Source: COMBO-56-21 sp963705355 (GTDB taxonomy: Archaea; Thermoplasmatota; Thermoplasmata; UBA10834). Taken from it: a DNA stretch of 64,000 bases. Made by a program: the position numbers and the translations under genes. The stretch spans positions 310,001 through 374,000 of the forward strand of contig OY970070.1 of the NCBI GenBank assembly GCA_963705355.1. Reading direction: 5' to 3'. The notes beneath the pieces were generated by a model. That model was given only the letters and a program-made list of their open reading frames with translations, was not told the DNA's origin and did not search any database. Shown in pieces: positions 18,522-27,012 of the stretch (within the stretch, counting starts at the first letter, position 1; the number at the start of each line of letters is the position of its first letter).

Positions 18522-19709
18522 TTGCATTCTGGGCTCTCAGAGGGCGAAATAACGAAGGTGATTCAGCTAGGATGCGGAATAACCGGACTCGTGTGTGCAG
18601 AGCATTTGGAGAAGAACGCCAAAGTCGATGAAGTCGTCCTTGCGGACTCTCGTACGGAACCCGCGAAGGCGATGGTATCTCGCGTCAAAAGCGAGAAGAT
18701 GTCGATTCGGAAGGTGGATGGGACAGATCCGAACGAACTCAAGAGGCTGATGAAAGGTTGCGACCTGATTGTCTCATCCTTGCCTTGGGAGCTGAACAGG
18801 AAGGTACTAGATGTCGCTGCGTCGACTGGGACAGACTACGTCGACTTCTGTTTGACGGTGGAATCCGAAGAGGATCTGAAGACCGTCATGGTCAAGTGCA
18901 AGAAGGCCGGGATTCACGCATTGACGGCGACGGGGGAAGATCCTGGCATATCGGATGTCTTTGCTGTGTATGGCGCCAGCAAGTTGGACAAGGTCGAAGA
19001 GGCACATGTTCGAGACGGTGACAGCGGTGCCGCCGAGGGCGTCGATTTCTTCTCCCTGTGGTCTCCCATCGACCTCCTTGAGGAAACGACTGTTCCCGCA
19101 GCTGTCTTCAGAAATGGACAGATGACGTTCGTCCCTCCTCTTGACAAGAGAGAGATCTATGAGTTTCCACCTCCCGTGGGGGCCTTGCCAGTTTATTACA
19201 CGAACCACGAGGAGACCTACCTGATGCCCAGGTTCATCAAAGGCCTTCGGAATGCCGATTTCCAGATAGCCATTGACGACAGCTTTGCGAGCGTGGCCAG
19301 GATGCTGAGGAAACTGGGCCTCCACAGTCTGAAGCCTTTGGACGTGAAGGGAGTAAAGGTCAGGCCGCTGGATGTCGTGGTCTCGCTAATGCCGCGTCCA
19401 GTGGACCTCATCGGCAAGGTGAAAGGGCACGCCGTGATCGTTGTCGAGGTTCTTGGCGTGAAGGATGGCGTGAAGAGGAAGGTCAAACTGTGGACCATGA
19501 TGTCCCACGAGAAGGCATACGATATCTGCAAGAGCAATGCCACTGGCTATCTCGTGGGATCGGGGGGAGCGGTGGCTGCTGAGATGCTTATTGCCGGCGA
19601 GGTCAAAGAGCATGGATTCCTGGCGCCCGAGCAACTTCCAGCGGACAAGTTCTTGGCGAGGCTGCCTTCCAAGGGACTCAAAGTTGAGGAGCGAATAACG
19701 GACCTCTGA
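18522..19709 (+). CDS. Saccharopine dehydrogenase-like NAD(P)-binding protein
   Basis: About 395 residues from a TTG at 18522; a GTG slightly downstream is the main alternative. The N-terminus is a Rossmann beta-alpha-beta with GCGITG (17-22) and an acidic second-strand end (LADSR). Next come the family's VSSLPWELNRKVLDVAASTGTDYVD-like segments, here beginning at about residue 85, and a C-terminal dimerisation/substrate domain. Family members include saccharopine, lysine-ketoglutarate and carboxynorspermidine reductases. No lysine pathway genes flank it, so the substrate is open. Confidence 0.8.
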   Translation: MHSGLSEGEITKVIQLGCGITGLVCAEHLEKNAKVDEVVLADSRTEPAKAMVSRVKSEKMSIRKVDGTDPNELKRLMKGCDLIVSSLPWELNRKVLDVAASTGTDYVDFCLTVESEEDLKTVMVKCKKAGIHALTATGEDPGISDVFAVYGASKLDKVEEAHVRDGDSGAAEGVDFFSLWSPIDLLEETTVPAAVFRNGQMTFVPPLDKREIYEFPPPVGALPVYYTNHEETYLMPRFIKGLRNADFQIAIDDSFASVARMLRKLGLHSLKPLDVKGVKVRPLDVVVSLMPRPVDLIGKVKGHAVIVVEVLGVKDGVKRKVKLWTMMSHEKAYDICKSNATGYLVGSGGAVAAEMLIAGEVKEHGFLAPEQLPADKFLARLPSKGLKVEERITDL

Positions 19710-19728
19710 TTGTCAGAATCGCGTTGCG

Positions 19729-20538
19729 TCAACTCTTGCGTTTGGAGGCGAGGAGTTCGAGAGCCTCCTCCTCCATGAAATGCAACTTGCCAGGGACGAC
19801 CAGCGTGTGCAGTGGGGGTCCGAAATCCAGAGAGACCAGCTCCTTGACTCTCCCTGCTCTCACGATGCAATCCGGCGACCCAGCACGAGCGACAGCGCAC
19901 ACCAGCGTGTCATCAGAAATCACGCCCTTTCGAGTGCGTCTCTCCATGTCCCTCAGCAGATTCAAGCCCTCGTTGGCTGTCATGTATCTCAGGTTCTCAG
20001 CGTCGATGTCCAGCAGAACGAGGGTGTGCAACCCTCTCGACAGGTTGTCGGATATGACGTCGTAAGGGCTTGTGGGCGAGTATCCTTCCTGCGGGAACGG
20101 GAGTGTGGTTGTGCGCCCGAACTTGTAGTGCTGCAGTCCTAGCAGTCCAGGAACTGCTGTCAGGACGGATGCCCCGTGGATGACCGCTGTGTCTACGGAC
20201 TGCTTGAGTGCCCTGAGCCTCAGGTCGATGTGAGTCGTTGCGGTCATCGGGTCTCCTGCGACGAGCAAGACCACTCTCTTGCTCAGGCAGGCATCCAATA
20301 TCACGGTGCCCTCTTCGACCGCGATTCTGTCCAGCAATTCGATCCTTTGACGAGTCTTTGCCGCTAGTCGCTCCAGTGAACCCGTTGCCAAGGTGGATGT
20401 GTAGGCCTCTGCGAAGACCACATCGGCCTTCTCGATCTCCTCCAGACCCCTCACAGTCACCCCGTTTTCGTCATGCAGGCCGAGGCCGACAAATGACAGT
20501 CTGCCTTTTCCCGGAGCCACCTTCCTGAGAATGCCCAA
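19729..20538 (-). CDS. dphB: Diphthine synthase
   Basis: A 269-residue SAM-dependent tetrapyrrole-methylase-fold enzyme. It shows LSFVGLGLHDE near the start, then FAEAYTS, LLVAGDPMTATTH (the GDP loop that binds SAM) and the FPQEGYSPTSPYD segment specific to diphthine synthases. It methylates the modified histidine of elongation factor 2 in diphthamide formation, an archaeal/eukaryotic trait. The annotated start gives about 14 residues before the usual Met-Leu-Ser-Phe-type N-terminus, so the true start may be slightly internal. It is divergent from trm5. Confidence 0.92.
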   Translation of the reverse strand: MGILRKVAPGKGRLSFVGLGLHDENGVTVRGLEEIEKADVVFAEAYTSTLATGSLERLAAKTRQRIELLDRIAVEEGTVILDACLSKRVVLLVAGDPMTATTHIDLRLRALKQSVDTAVIHGASVLTAVPGLLGLQHYKFGRTTTLPFPQEGYSPTSPYDVISDNLSRGLHTLVLLDIDAENLRYMTANEGLNLLRDMERRTRKGVISDDTLVCAVARAGSPDCIVRAGRVKELVSLDFGPPLHTLVVPGKLHFMEEEALELLASKRKS

Positions 20539-20570
20539 CCAACTAAAGTAACCTTTCTTTTCGGACAGCG

Positions 20571-20580
20571 ACTTTATCTA
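20571..20580 (+). promoter_or_regulatory. TATA-like box for trm5
   Basis: ACTTTATCTA about 30 bases before the ATG at 20606 in the 67-base gap between the divergent dphB and trm5 genes. Confidence 0.4.
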
Positions 20581-20605
20581 TCGCGTAGGTCGATTTGCTT
20601 TTTCG

Positions 20606-21610
20606 ATGGACTCTCTCTGCGTCGTGGTGCCGAAGAAGAAGGCCGAGCCCGTCCGCCGGCGGCTATTGGATAAGGGCATCCTCAGAAAGGGCGTCCAGAT
20701 AAAGTCGGACGCCAAGAACGTCTACCTGCCTGTCACTCAGCGGATAGACCTGGGTTTCCCAATCGAGACCACAGATTTCAAGGAGGCCGAGGAGCAGGTC
20801 ACGGACTACCGCCTGCTGGTCGACCTGCCGGAGGAGTTGAGGCCTTACCTGCCATCATCCTTCGACGCGCTCGGGTCGATCGCGCTCGTAAAGATGGCCG
20901 ACGAGGTCGCGCCATATGCGTCCCAGATCGGGAAGGCGATCATCGCCACTCAGAAGTCGATCAGGACAGTCTGCATGGATTCCGGCGTCGCGGACGAGTT
21001 CAGAACGAGAAGGATCAAGGTCGTCGCGGGGGAAAAGACCACCGAGACGACGCACAAGGAATATGGGATGACTTTCAGGATGGACGTCTCCAGAGTCTTC
21101 TTCTCTCCGAGACTTGCAACCGAGCGGGAGAACGTTGCAAAGCAAGTTCAGCCCGGGGAGGTCGTGATAGACATGTTCGCTGGCATCGGCCCCTTCTCGA
21201 TCATGATCGCAAAGACACGCTCGCCGAAGGTGGTGTATGCCATCGACAAGAACCCAGATGCGGTCAGCTTCATGAAGGAGAACCTGTCCCTCAACAAGGT
21301 CTCGACAGTCAAACCAATCCTCGGCGATGCCAGAGAGGAGATCTCAAAGCTCGAGAAGGCTGACAGGATCATCATGAATCTCCCGCACGACGCTAACGAG
21401 TACGTAGCCGATGCGCTCAAGATGCTGAAGCCCGGCGGGATCGTTCACTACTACGAGATCACGGAGGAGCCCAAGCTCCAGCCTCGACTGGATGAGATCG
21501 CCGACACAGCGAGACGAGAGGGGCGCGTTCTAAAGGAGCTCGCCAGAAGGAAGGTCAAGAGCTACTCCCCGACCATGAACCTCTACGGATTCGACCTTCA
21601 GTTCCTTTGA
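20606..21610 (+). CDS. trm5: tRNA (guanine-N1)-methyltransferase Trm5 family
   Basis: A 334-residue class I SAM methyltransferase. The N-terminal domain (1-160) leads to FSPRLATERENVA, then SAM motif I DMFAGIGPFS, acidic motif II YAIDKNP, and motif IV NLPHDANEY. The NLPH catalytic tetrapeptide and FSPRL linker are characteristic of Trm5, which methylates N1 of G37 to prevent frameshifting; the related Taw2 (wyosine) shares much of this. Archaeal Trm5a/b/c subtypes cannot be separated by eye. Confidence 0.9.
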   Translation: MDSLCVVVPKKKAEPVRRRLLDKGILRKGVQIKSDAKNVYLPVTQRIDLGFPIETTDFKEAEEQVTDYRLLVDLPEELRPYLPSSFDALGSIALVKMADEVAPYASQIGKAIIATQKSIRTVCMDSGVADEFRTRRIKVVAGEKTTETTHKEYGMTFRMDVSRVFFSPRLATERENVAKQVQPGEVVIDMFAGIGPFSIMIAKTRSPKVVYAIDKNPDAVSFMKENLSLNKVSTVKPILGDAREEISKLEKADRIIMNLPHDANEYVADALKMLKPGGIVHYYEITEEPKLQPRLDEIADTARREGRVLKELARRKVKSYSPTMNLYGFDLQFL

Positions 21611-22095
21611 CATTTCCTCGGTTGGAGGGTTATTCCCCTCTGACCCTGATAGTTGCCCGAGCGCTGCTCGTAGCCTTTCTTCGGCGACGAGCGTAGCTCC
21701 TCGAACACGACCTGAGCGAACCTGTCTCCTATCGGGACTTCGACAGGTCCGTTGGAGGCATTGTAAGCAGAAAAGGTCAAATTTCCGTTAAATCCAGCAT
21801 CGATTCTTCCAAAAGAGGACAATATCCCTTTTCTGGCCCAGGTGGTCCTGATCCATATCTCTCCGACCAAGAATCCAGGGAGTACCAAGTATTCCTTGGT
21901 GCCCACTACGAACCAGGAGCTCCCGGGCACCACAGCGGTTCCCTCCCTGATCTTCTCATCGGTCGAAGGGACCCATATCTCCTCGATGGTAACGTCGTAG
22001 CCGTTGGGGGTCAGGTTGTTCTCGTTGAAGCCTTCGATCTTCAGCGAGCCATTGGCCAGCATATCGAGTATGTCGGTGTCCGAAAGAACCGCCAT
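21598..22095 (-). CDS. dUTPase / dCTP-deaminase family protein
   Basis: A 165-residue dUTPase-fold protein. The N-terminal SDTDILDMLANGSLKI and NGYDV are dCTP-deaminase-like. In the catalytic block GRIDAGFNGNLTFSAYNAS, the glutamate that dCTP deaminases carry just before F/A-Y-N is a serine here, while the Asp of dUTPase motif 3 is kept. I therefore infer a dUTP diphosphatase-like or non-deaminating member rather than a classical Dcd. It ends in basic residues and its stop overlaps the convergent trm5 end by about 13 bases. It follows the helical-protein gene closely (5 bases) in an operon. Confidence 0.75.
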   Translation of the reverse strand: MAVLSDTDILDMLANGSLKIEGFNENNLTPNGYDVTIEEIWVPSTDEKIREGTAVVPGSSWFVVGTKEYLVLPGFLVGEIWIRTTWARKGILSSFGRIDAGFNGNLTFSAYNASNGPVEVPIGDRFAQVVFEELRSSPKKGYEQRSGNYQGQRGITLQPRKCQRN

Positions 22096-22100
22096 GCTGG

Positions 22101-22706
22101 CTACCTCTTGCCACTACGCTTTTTCGGCTTTGCGGATGCGGGGGTCGCGCGGTTCTCGGCATCCTGTCGCCCAATCTCCTCGGCGGCTTGCTCCGCAAGC
22201 AACTTGAACCTGACGAAGGCTGAGTTCCACTTCTCCTCGAGCTCTACCTTGAAGGCGTCGGAAAGATCCTCCGGACCGGCGATCTCGATCCGCCTGAACC
22301 CCTTCTCCGCAAGTATCTCGTTCACAGGTTCGACCGATTTCTCTATCCTGCCCCATTTGAACAGTTGGTCTATGCCCTCGAGCTCCTTTGACAACTCAAC
22401 GATGTGCTCAGTTCCGAGCTTCGAGAGCAGCCTCGTGTAGAGGTCCGTAAGTTCCTTCACGGCCTTCATCGAGGCCTTCCTCAGACCCTCCATGAACCTG
22501 TCCAGGTCCTCATCCTTGAGCTGGGCCAGCTTCCTCGATGAAGATGCCAGGGAGTCCTTCGCCTCGGCCATCATCGCGGGCTCAAGCTCAGTCTCTATCG
22601 TGCGAATTATGACTATGCCATGCCGCGCAAGGGCCGCCTTCGCCTCAGTGAGGTCTCGGAGAAGCCCAGGGCTCAGCGTGTACGGCATGCGCAACCCCTG
22701 GCTCAT
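22101..22706 (-). CDS. Conserved-looking alpha-helical protein of unknown function
   Basis: A 201-residue, highly charged and almost wholly helical protein with coiled-coil-like heptads (about 35-140). The C-terminus is Lys/Arg-rich (AKPKKRSGKR). No signal peptide, membrane helix or catalytic motif is seen. It lies between an M42 aminopeptidase gene, overlapping its stop by 4 bases, and the dUTPase-like gene, implying a three-gene transcript. I do not recognise the family. The basic tail would allow nucleic acid binding, but that is only a guess. Confidence 0.6.
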   Translation of the reverse strand: MSQGLRMPYTLSPGLLRDLTEAKAALARHGIVIIRTIETELEPAMMAEAKDSLASSSRKLAQLKDEDLDRFMEGLRKASMKAVKELTDLYTRLLSKLGTEHIVELSKELEGIDQLFKWGRIEKSVEPVNEILAEKGFRRIEIAGPEDLSDAFKVELEEKWNSAFVRFKLLAEQAAEEIGRQDAENRATPASAKPKKRSGKR

Positions 22707-23830
22707 ACCTCAGTCAAGCCCGCAACGGTCTTCTTGTCGAGCTTTCTAATGAGTTCGATGACGAGCTTGATGCAATTCTCGGCGTCCTCCATGCTCAAGA
22801 GGCCGACGTGCGAGTGTATGTGCCTCGTCGGGACGCCAAGCACAACGCTCGGGCATCCGGCGTTCGCCATGTGAATCACGCCCGCGTCAGTGCCTCCCTT
22901 CACTTGGGATAGCTGTATGGGGATTCTCTTCTGCTTGGCCGTCTTGATTACCAGTTCAACGAGACCCTGGTTGGGGATCATGGAACTGTCGAACGTCGTT
23001 AGTGTGGGACCATAGCCCATCTTGGATGCAGCCTCGTTCGCCTCGATGCCTGGCACATCGCCCGCGATGTCAACTTCGAGGGTTATGCAGACATCCGGCT
23101 TCACGATGTACGCAGTCGTGCGGGCTCCCCTCAGGCCAACTTCCTCCTGCGTGGTCGCAGCCCCGATGACCTTGTTGGGATGACTGATCTTCCTCTCAGC
23201 CAAGATCCTCACCACTTCCGCAGCGGTCCAAGCCCCTATCCTGTCGTCAAATGCCTTTCCGATCGCGATCGTGTCAGTCCCCTTTTTCTTGCCGTCCTTG
23301 AAGAGCCTCTTCTGCATCGTGGAGAAGCAGGAGTCAGGAATCGCAGGATTCCCCACCCTCACCCCCATCGCTTTCGCCTCCTCTTCGTTCGAGGCGCCGA
23401 TGTCTATGAACATCTTCTCCTTGACGACAACCTTGCTCCTCTCTTCCGCCGGCAGAAGATGCGGTGGCTTGGCGGCGATTATTCCCGGGACCACTCCCTT
23501 GTCGGTCTTCACGAGCACTCTCTGGCCTAGCAGAACCTGGTCGAACCATCCGCCGAGCGGATTGAAGGTCAGGAATCCCAGCTTGTGTATCGACGATATG
23601 ATGAATCCGACCTCGTCTATGTGCCCAGGCACCAAAACGACTGGGCTATCAACGGTTCCCTTTTTCTCAAACATGAGTGAGCCGAGCTTGTCCGAGTACA
23701 CTCTGTCGGAGAACCCGGAGACGTAGTTCTTCATAATCCTGGCAGGCTCCCTCTCGAAACCCGAGGGGCCGAAGCAGTTGGTCAGCTCTTCTAAGAACTT
23801 CATCGCTTGCTGGTCTATCGTAGCAGTCAC
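22703..23830 (-). CDS. M42 family aminopeptidase
   Basis: A 375-residue protein with all M42 landmarks: H70-x-D72 in VPGHIDEVGF, the AFDDRIGAW segment, catalytic Glu-Glu in TQEEVGLRGA, an Asp-containing EVDIAGDVPG and the C-terminal H in PTRHIHSH. M42 enzymes (TET-like) form large dodecameric di-metal aminopeptidases that degrade peptides released by the proteasome. Cytosolic. It is the first gene of an operon with the helical protein and the dUTPase-like gene. Confidence 0.92.
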   Translation of the reverse strand: MTATIDQQAMKFLEELTNCFGPSGFEREPARIMKNYVSGFSDRVYSDKLGSLMFEKKGTVDSPVVLVPGHIDEVGFIISSIHKLGFLTFNPLGGWFDQVLLGQRVLVKTDKGVVPGIIAAKPPHLLPAEERSKVVVKEKMFIDIGASNEEEAKAMGVRVGNPAIPDSCFSTMQKRLFKDGKKKGTDTIAIGKAFDDRIGAWTAAEVVRILAERKISHPNKVIGAATTQEEVGLRGARTTAYIVKPDVCITLEVDIAGDVPGIEANEAASKMGYGPTLTTFDSSMIPNQGLVELVIKTAKQKRIPIQLSQVKGGTDAGVIHMANAGCPSVVLGVPTRHIHSHVGLLSMEDAENCIKLVIELIRKLDKKTVAGLTEV

Positions 23831-23904
23831 CTTGTCGCGAGCATCAGGTTGACGATAGATAATCCTTTGCAGTATTGAAATCGTAGATGGATAGTGTCTG
23901 AGAT

Positions 23905-24768
23905 TCAGGGTTCAAGATTCTTTGCATTCTGTGGCAAGGTGTTTCTAATCTTGCCCGCTTGGATAGCAAGTTCAAGCTCACCGATCTGACCATCCATGAA
24001 CTGAGATACCAGGTCAATCATTGGCCTCGGCATCTCCTTGACAAGCTCGATCTCCGGCTTTCTCAGCATCCCCAGGATGCCGTCTGGAATCTTCTGCTCC
24101 TGTTCGAGTATGGCATCGTCGACGGGAAGATTTGCATACCAGTTGCGGTAAGTCTCTCCCCTTGAGCTGTCGTGTCCAACATAGTACGCTGAGGCGGAAT
24201 TGGTCAGTCTCGCATCCTCGCACTTCAAGCATACGAAATGCCTGAAGTCAGAAGGGCAGAGTTTGGGTAGCTTCCATCGCTGCTGGAATCGCGACCAGTA
24301 TCTGCCCATGCAACCCTTGTCCAACGGCCTTGAGTTCTCGATTCTTCCGTCCGAATGCCGCCAAGGAATGATAGGGTCTTCGGGTTTCATTCCAGTCCCT
24401 CTCTCATCGAGAGCTTCCTTCAGTATCTCTATGATGGCTGGCGGCAGATGCGCTCCTATCCAGGCATCCGTCTTGAAGTGCTCATCCCGTCCACTGGCCA
24501 GAATGGCGTGTGGCATTCCGGCTTCATCGTACTGGATGTTTCGCATCTTCAGGTTGTACAAGTGGCTCGGACGCCATCCGAACTCCATTGTCAGGAGCAC
24601 AAGGAGCTTCGTGTAGGTGTCCGGCTCCTTCTCGACAGCTTCAATCCACTGCTGATTGAAATTAAAGGAAGAATGTCTGGCTCTTAGGAGGTGCACGGCT
24701 CGGCGCGCTCCCGAAGTGAGAAAAGCCCATAGGGGGGAAGAAAGGAAGGGGTTTGGCCGCCCCGTCAA
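23905..24768 (-). CDS. Tyrosine recombinase/integrase, N-terminally truncated
   Basis: A catalytic domain of the tyrosine recombinase family. Box I arginine R66 lies in FGWRPSHLYNLK; box II reads CPSDFRHF (R176, with Ser in place of the usual His at 173) and VGHDSS (H199). The nucleophile is probably Y211 in YRNWY (Y207 alternative). In full-length enzymes box I lies near residue 150, so the N-terminal core-binding domain is missing. The first 37 or so residues from the TTG at 24768 are encoded by the dispersed repeat on the other strand (24645-24745). A stop at 24829-24831 closes the frame upstream. After Y211 there are about 75 extra, partly helical residues. It is either a remnant or a separately encoded catalytic half like the int(C) piece of SSV-type integrases. 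It points away from the repeat-gene array, the arrangement seen for integron integrases. Confidence 0.7.
   Translation of the reverse strand: MTGRPNPFLSSPLWAFLTSGARRAVHLLRARHSSFNFNQQWIEAVEKEPDTYTKLLVLLTMEFGWRPSHLYNLKMRNIQYDEAGMPHAILASGRDEHFKTDAWIGAHLPPAIIEILKEALDERGTGMKPEDPIIPWRHSDGRIENSRPLDKGCMGRYWSRFQQRWKLPKLCPSDFRHFVCLKCEDARLTNSASAYYVGHDSSRGETYRNWYANLPVDDAILEQEQKIPDGILGMLRKPEIELVKEMPRPMIDLVSQFMDGQIGELELAIQAGKIRNTLPQNAKNLEP
24645..24745 (+). repeat. Dispersed repeat copy 1 (long form)
   Basis: Starts with a TTCAATC...GATTGAA hairpin (24640-24660) shared with the tRNA-like copies, followed by ATGTCTGGCT. It ends in the core GAGAAAAGCCCATAGGG with a degenerate right arm (24718-24745). It overlaps the 5' end of the recombinase gene. 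Confidence 0.75.
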
Positions 24769-24928
24769 TCGCGTCTGATTGACAAAGAAGCCAGATGGGC
24801 CATCGCGATTTGAGCGCGAAGCCAGAACCTAGGACCCCCGGAGGAAATGCTCTCTCCTGCTCGATCTAGACGAAGGAGTCAAATCTGCGACTCTGCGATA
24901 TCGTGCCTTGGATTTGGCGAGTGGGACA

Positions 24929-26359
24929 ATGAGAAAAGAGCTAGTGCCCTATGCAAACCTGGTGACGGAATCTCGAAAGAGAGAGAAGAAAGCCCTCGAT
25001 ATGCTCGCGGAATTAGTGAAGTATCCCTCCGTCGCCATCAGGGACCACCCAACGATACTGGAGTGCGCCAGTTGTGTTGAGGATCAATTGAGGAAGTTCG
25101 GCTATTCCGTGAAACAGTATCCGACTGGGGGTTCGCCTGTTGTATTCGGCGAAAGGAACGTTGGGGCGGCAAAGACGCTTCTCATCTATGAACACTACGA
25201 TGTCCAGCCCGAGGATCCTCTTGAGAGTTGGAGTGTCCCACCTTGGCAGCTGACCATCAAGGGTGAGCGTTTCTATGGCAGGGGCACATGTGACACCAAG
25301 GGTCCCCACATCGCCAATCTGATTGGCATGAGCCTGATTGAGGACTTGCTTGGACAGCTTCCTGTTAACGTCAAGTTCGTCGTCGAGGGGGAAGAGGAGA
25401 TTGGATCAGAGCATCTGCCTGTGTTCGCAATTCCAAACGGGGACCTACTGAAGGCCGATGGGGGAGTAATTGAAGCGCTAACAGTCAACCCTGGGAGTTC
25501 ATCGGAGATGATAAGCGGGGCAAAAGGATGTGCCTATTTCGAACTGTCTGCAGAGGGTACGCCACCGTTCCCCAGGACCGACGCTCATTCAGGATTTGCA
25601 GGCGCCGTTCCGAATGCTGCCTGGAGACTGATTTGGGCACTTGCCTCCCTCAAGGATGCGAACGAGAACATCCTGATTGAGGGCTTCAATGATTTGGTCA
25701 AGGAGCCGTCAGCGGAGGACCTGGCGGCTCTCAAGAACGCCCAACGGAGCTTGGAGAAGTTCTTGGCAGATGAGTATGGAGTGACGAGGACCATCCTCGA
25801 TCGCAGAGGGCTCGACCTAAAGAGAGCGATCTATCTTGAACCATGCATATCTGTGTGTGGAATCGAGAGTGGATACCGTGGCCCAGGATCAAAGTCGATT
25901 ACGCCTGCGCGAGCCAAGACCAAACTTGACTTCAGGTTAGTCCCTGATCTCACTGAAGATAAAGTAGAAGCGTTGTTAAGAGCACATCTTGAGAGGAACG
26001 GCTTCTCCGACATCCGAGTGACAAGAGTTGACCGTGGCTACGACCCGGCGAAGACTCCAATCAACGATCCGTTCATTCAACTCGTCCATCAAGCTGCAGC
26101 CGAAATCGCCTCCCCGGCTCCCGTTGACCTGATTCCTATGCATTGGGGGAGCGCCCCTCTTTATCTCTTCACCCCCCATGTTCCGTGCTGCATAATGGCC
26201 AGCGATGGAGATTTGCAGACGAACGCTCACGCCCCTGACGAGAACTGGATTAGGTCGAGTATGTGTAACAGTATGGCTTTCGTCGCGCTTGTGGCCGAAC
26301 GAATGGCTGCAACATCAAAGGGTTTGTGGGACAACGAAGAAGAACTCAATTCCGGCTGA
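24929..26359 (+). CDS. M20 family metallopeptidase/deacylase
   Basis: 476 residues from ATG 24929; a TTG at 24908 would add seven residues. M20 zinc site: H and D in YEHYDVQPEDP, the bridging D in GRGTCDTKG, catalytic Glu-Glu in VEGEEEIGSEHL, and a late His in NAHAPDEN. The insert between halves is the dimerisation lid. Family members cleave dipeptides, N-acyl amino acids or succinyl-diaminopimelate; the two-domain length best fits a carnosinase-like dipeptidase. The gene occupies the first interval of the repeat array, and its stop codon TGA is formed by the left edge of repeat copy 2. Confidence 0.88.
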   Translation: MRKELVPYANLVTESRKREKKALDMLAELVKYPSVAIRDHPTILECASCVEDQLRKFGYSVKQYPTGGSPVVFGERNVGAAKTLLIYEHYDVQPEDPLESWSVPPWQLTIKGERFYGRGTCDTKGPHIANLIGMSLIEDLLGQLPVNVKFVVEGEEEIGSEHLPVFAIPNGDLLKADGGVIEALTVNPGSSSEMISGAKGCAYFELSAEGTPPFPRTDAHSGFAGAVPNAAWRLIWALASLKDANENILIEGFNDLVKEPSAEDLAALKNAQRSLEKFLADEYGVTRTILDRRGLDLKRAIYLEPCISVCGIESGYRGPGSKSITPARAKTKLDFRLVPDLTEDKVEALLRAHLERNGFSDIRVTRVDRGYDPAKTPINDPFIQLVHQAAAEIASPAPVDLIPMHWGSAPLYLFTPHVPCCIMASDGDLQTNAHAPDENWIRSSMCNSMAFVALVAERMAATSKGLWDNEEELNSG

Positions 26360-26457
26360 TTGAAATCAGAAAAAGAATGTCTGGCTTAGTGTGGGTGCGC
26401 GCCCCTGCGGCCGCACTCAGCTGTTTTGAGAAAAGCCAATAGGGGAGGAAAGGCGAC
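26356..26457 (+). repeat. Dispersed repeat copy 2 (long form)
   Basis: Left edge GCTGATTGAAATC with ATGTCTGGCT, as in copy 1. It has a different central segment and the core GAGAAAAGCCAATAGGGG...AAGGCGAC at 26428-26457. A degenerate second core follows at about 26489-26520. Confidence 0.8.
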
Positions 26458-26544
26458 CGATGTTCAAACCGCAATTCACGCCACATCCGAAAAAAGGCTA
26501 TAGAGAAGGACAAATCCGAAGGCCTAGGAATCGCATTCACCCCT

Positions 26545-26697
26545 ATGGAGAGCGAAAGGTTGGTTAGTGTGTATGAGTGCAATGTGTGCCACTTTCTGTT
26601 CGGGAAACATGCCCCCCAGTGTCCAGTTTGCCACCATGGGGCGCTGTCTATGGTTGGCTCCTTTCTCCCTGAGAAAGGACATGAACAACCACCCTGA
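26545..26697 (+). CDS. Small zinc-ribbon (rubredoxin-like) protein
   Basis: A 50-residue ORF with VYECNVCHFLFG and PQCPVCHHG: two Cys-x2-Cys knuckles about 16 residues apart, the spacing of a compact zinc ribbon. Nothing else can be assigned. It lies about 88 bases after repeat copy 2, on the same strand as the repeats, and ends just before another degenerate core at 26717. Confidence 0.55.
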   Translation: MESERLVSVYECNVCHFLFGKHAPQCPVCHHGALSMVGSFLPEKGHEQPP

Positions 26698-26716
26698 GTG
26701 GCGCTTTCCGTCTGCT

Positions 26717-26741
26717 GGAAAAGGCAATAGACAAGGAAATG
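26717..26741 (+). repeat. Degenerate repeat core (copy 2c)
   Basis: GGAAAAGGCAATAG followed by AAGGAAATG matches the core with several substitutions. It lies directly after the small zinc-ribbon gene. Confidence 0.45.
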
Positions 26742-26909
26742 AGAAGGGTTTGGTGCGTTCTCCGAAGACTCAATTAGCCAGATTAGCTTCCGAGCCAGTG
26801 TGTCTCGAAACGGGGTCGGTCTACCCTACTCTCGCCACTCCGGACCCGATTTTTTTGGAATGACTTTCTGGAAGGCGCAATGCAATGCTCACCTTCCACG
26901 GCCATCATT

Positions 26910-27012
26910 CTGTGAAGTGGTGGGTCAACCTCATGACATCTCGGTAAGGCACGACGCCGACGATCCTGCCCTCGGCGTCTACGACCGGCAGCGAGCGTTC
27001 ATCAGCCTCCCC
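26910..27012 (-). pseudogene. CBS-domain C-terminal fragment
   Basis: In the minus frame next to the M29 gene's last codons, the sequence reads ERSLPVVDAEGRIVGVV then YRDVMRLTHHFTE and a stop. This is the C-terminal half of a CBS domain (LPVVD-x-x-G-x-I-x-G-V pattern). It has no N-terminal half or start, and overlaps the M29 3' end out of frame. It is a gene remnant at the boundary of the peptide-transport operon. Confidence 0.6.

Noticed and set aside
26460..26567. 35-residue ORF starting ATGTTCAAA after repeat copy 2
   Set aside because: It mostly translates a second degenerate repeat and overlaps the better supported zinc-ribbon ORF. The same ATGTTCAAA start after copies 3 and 4 leads to unrelated sequence.
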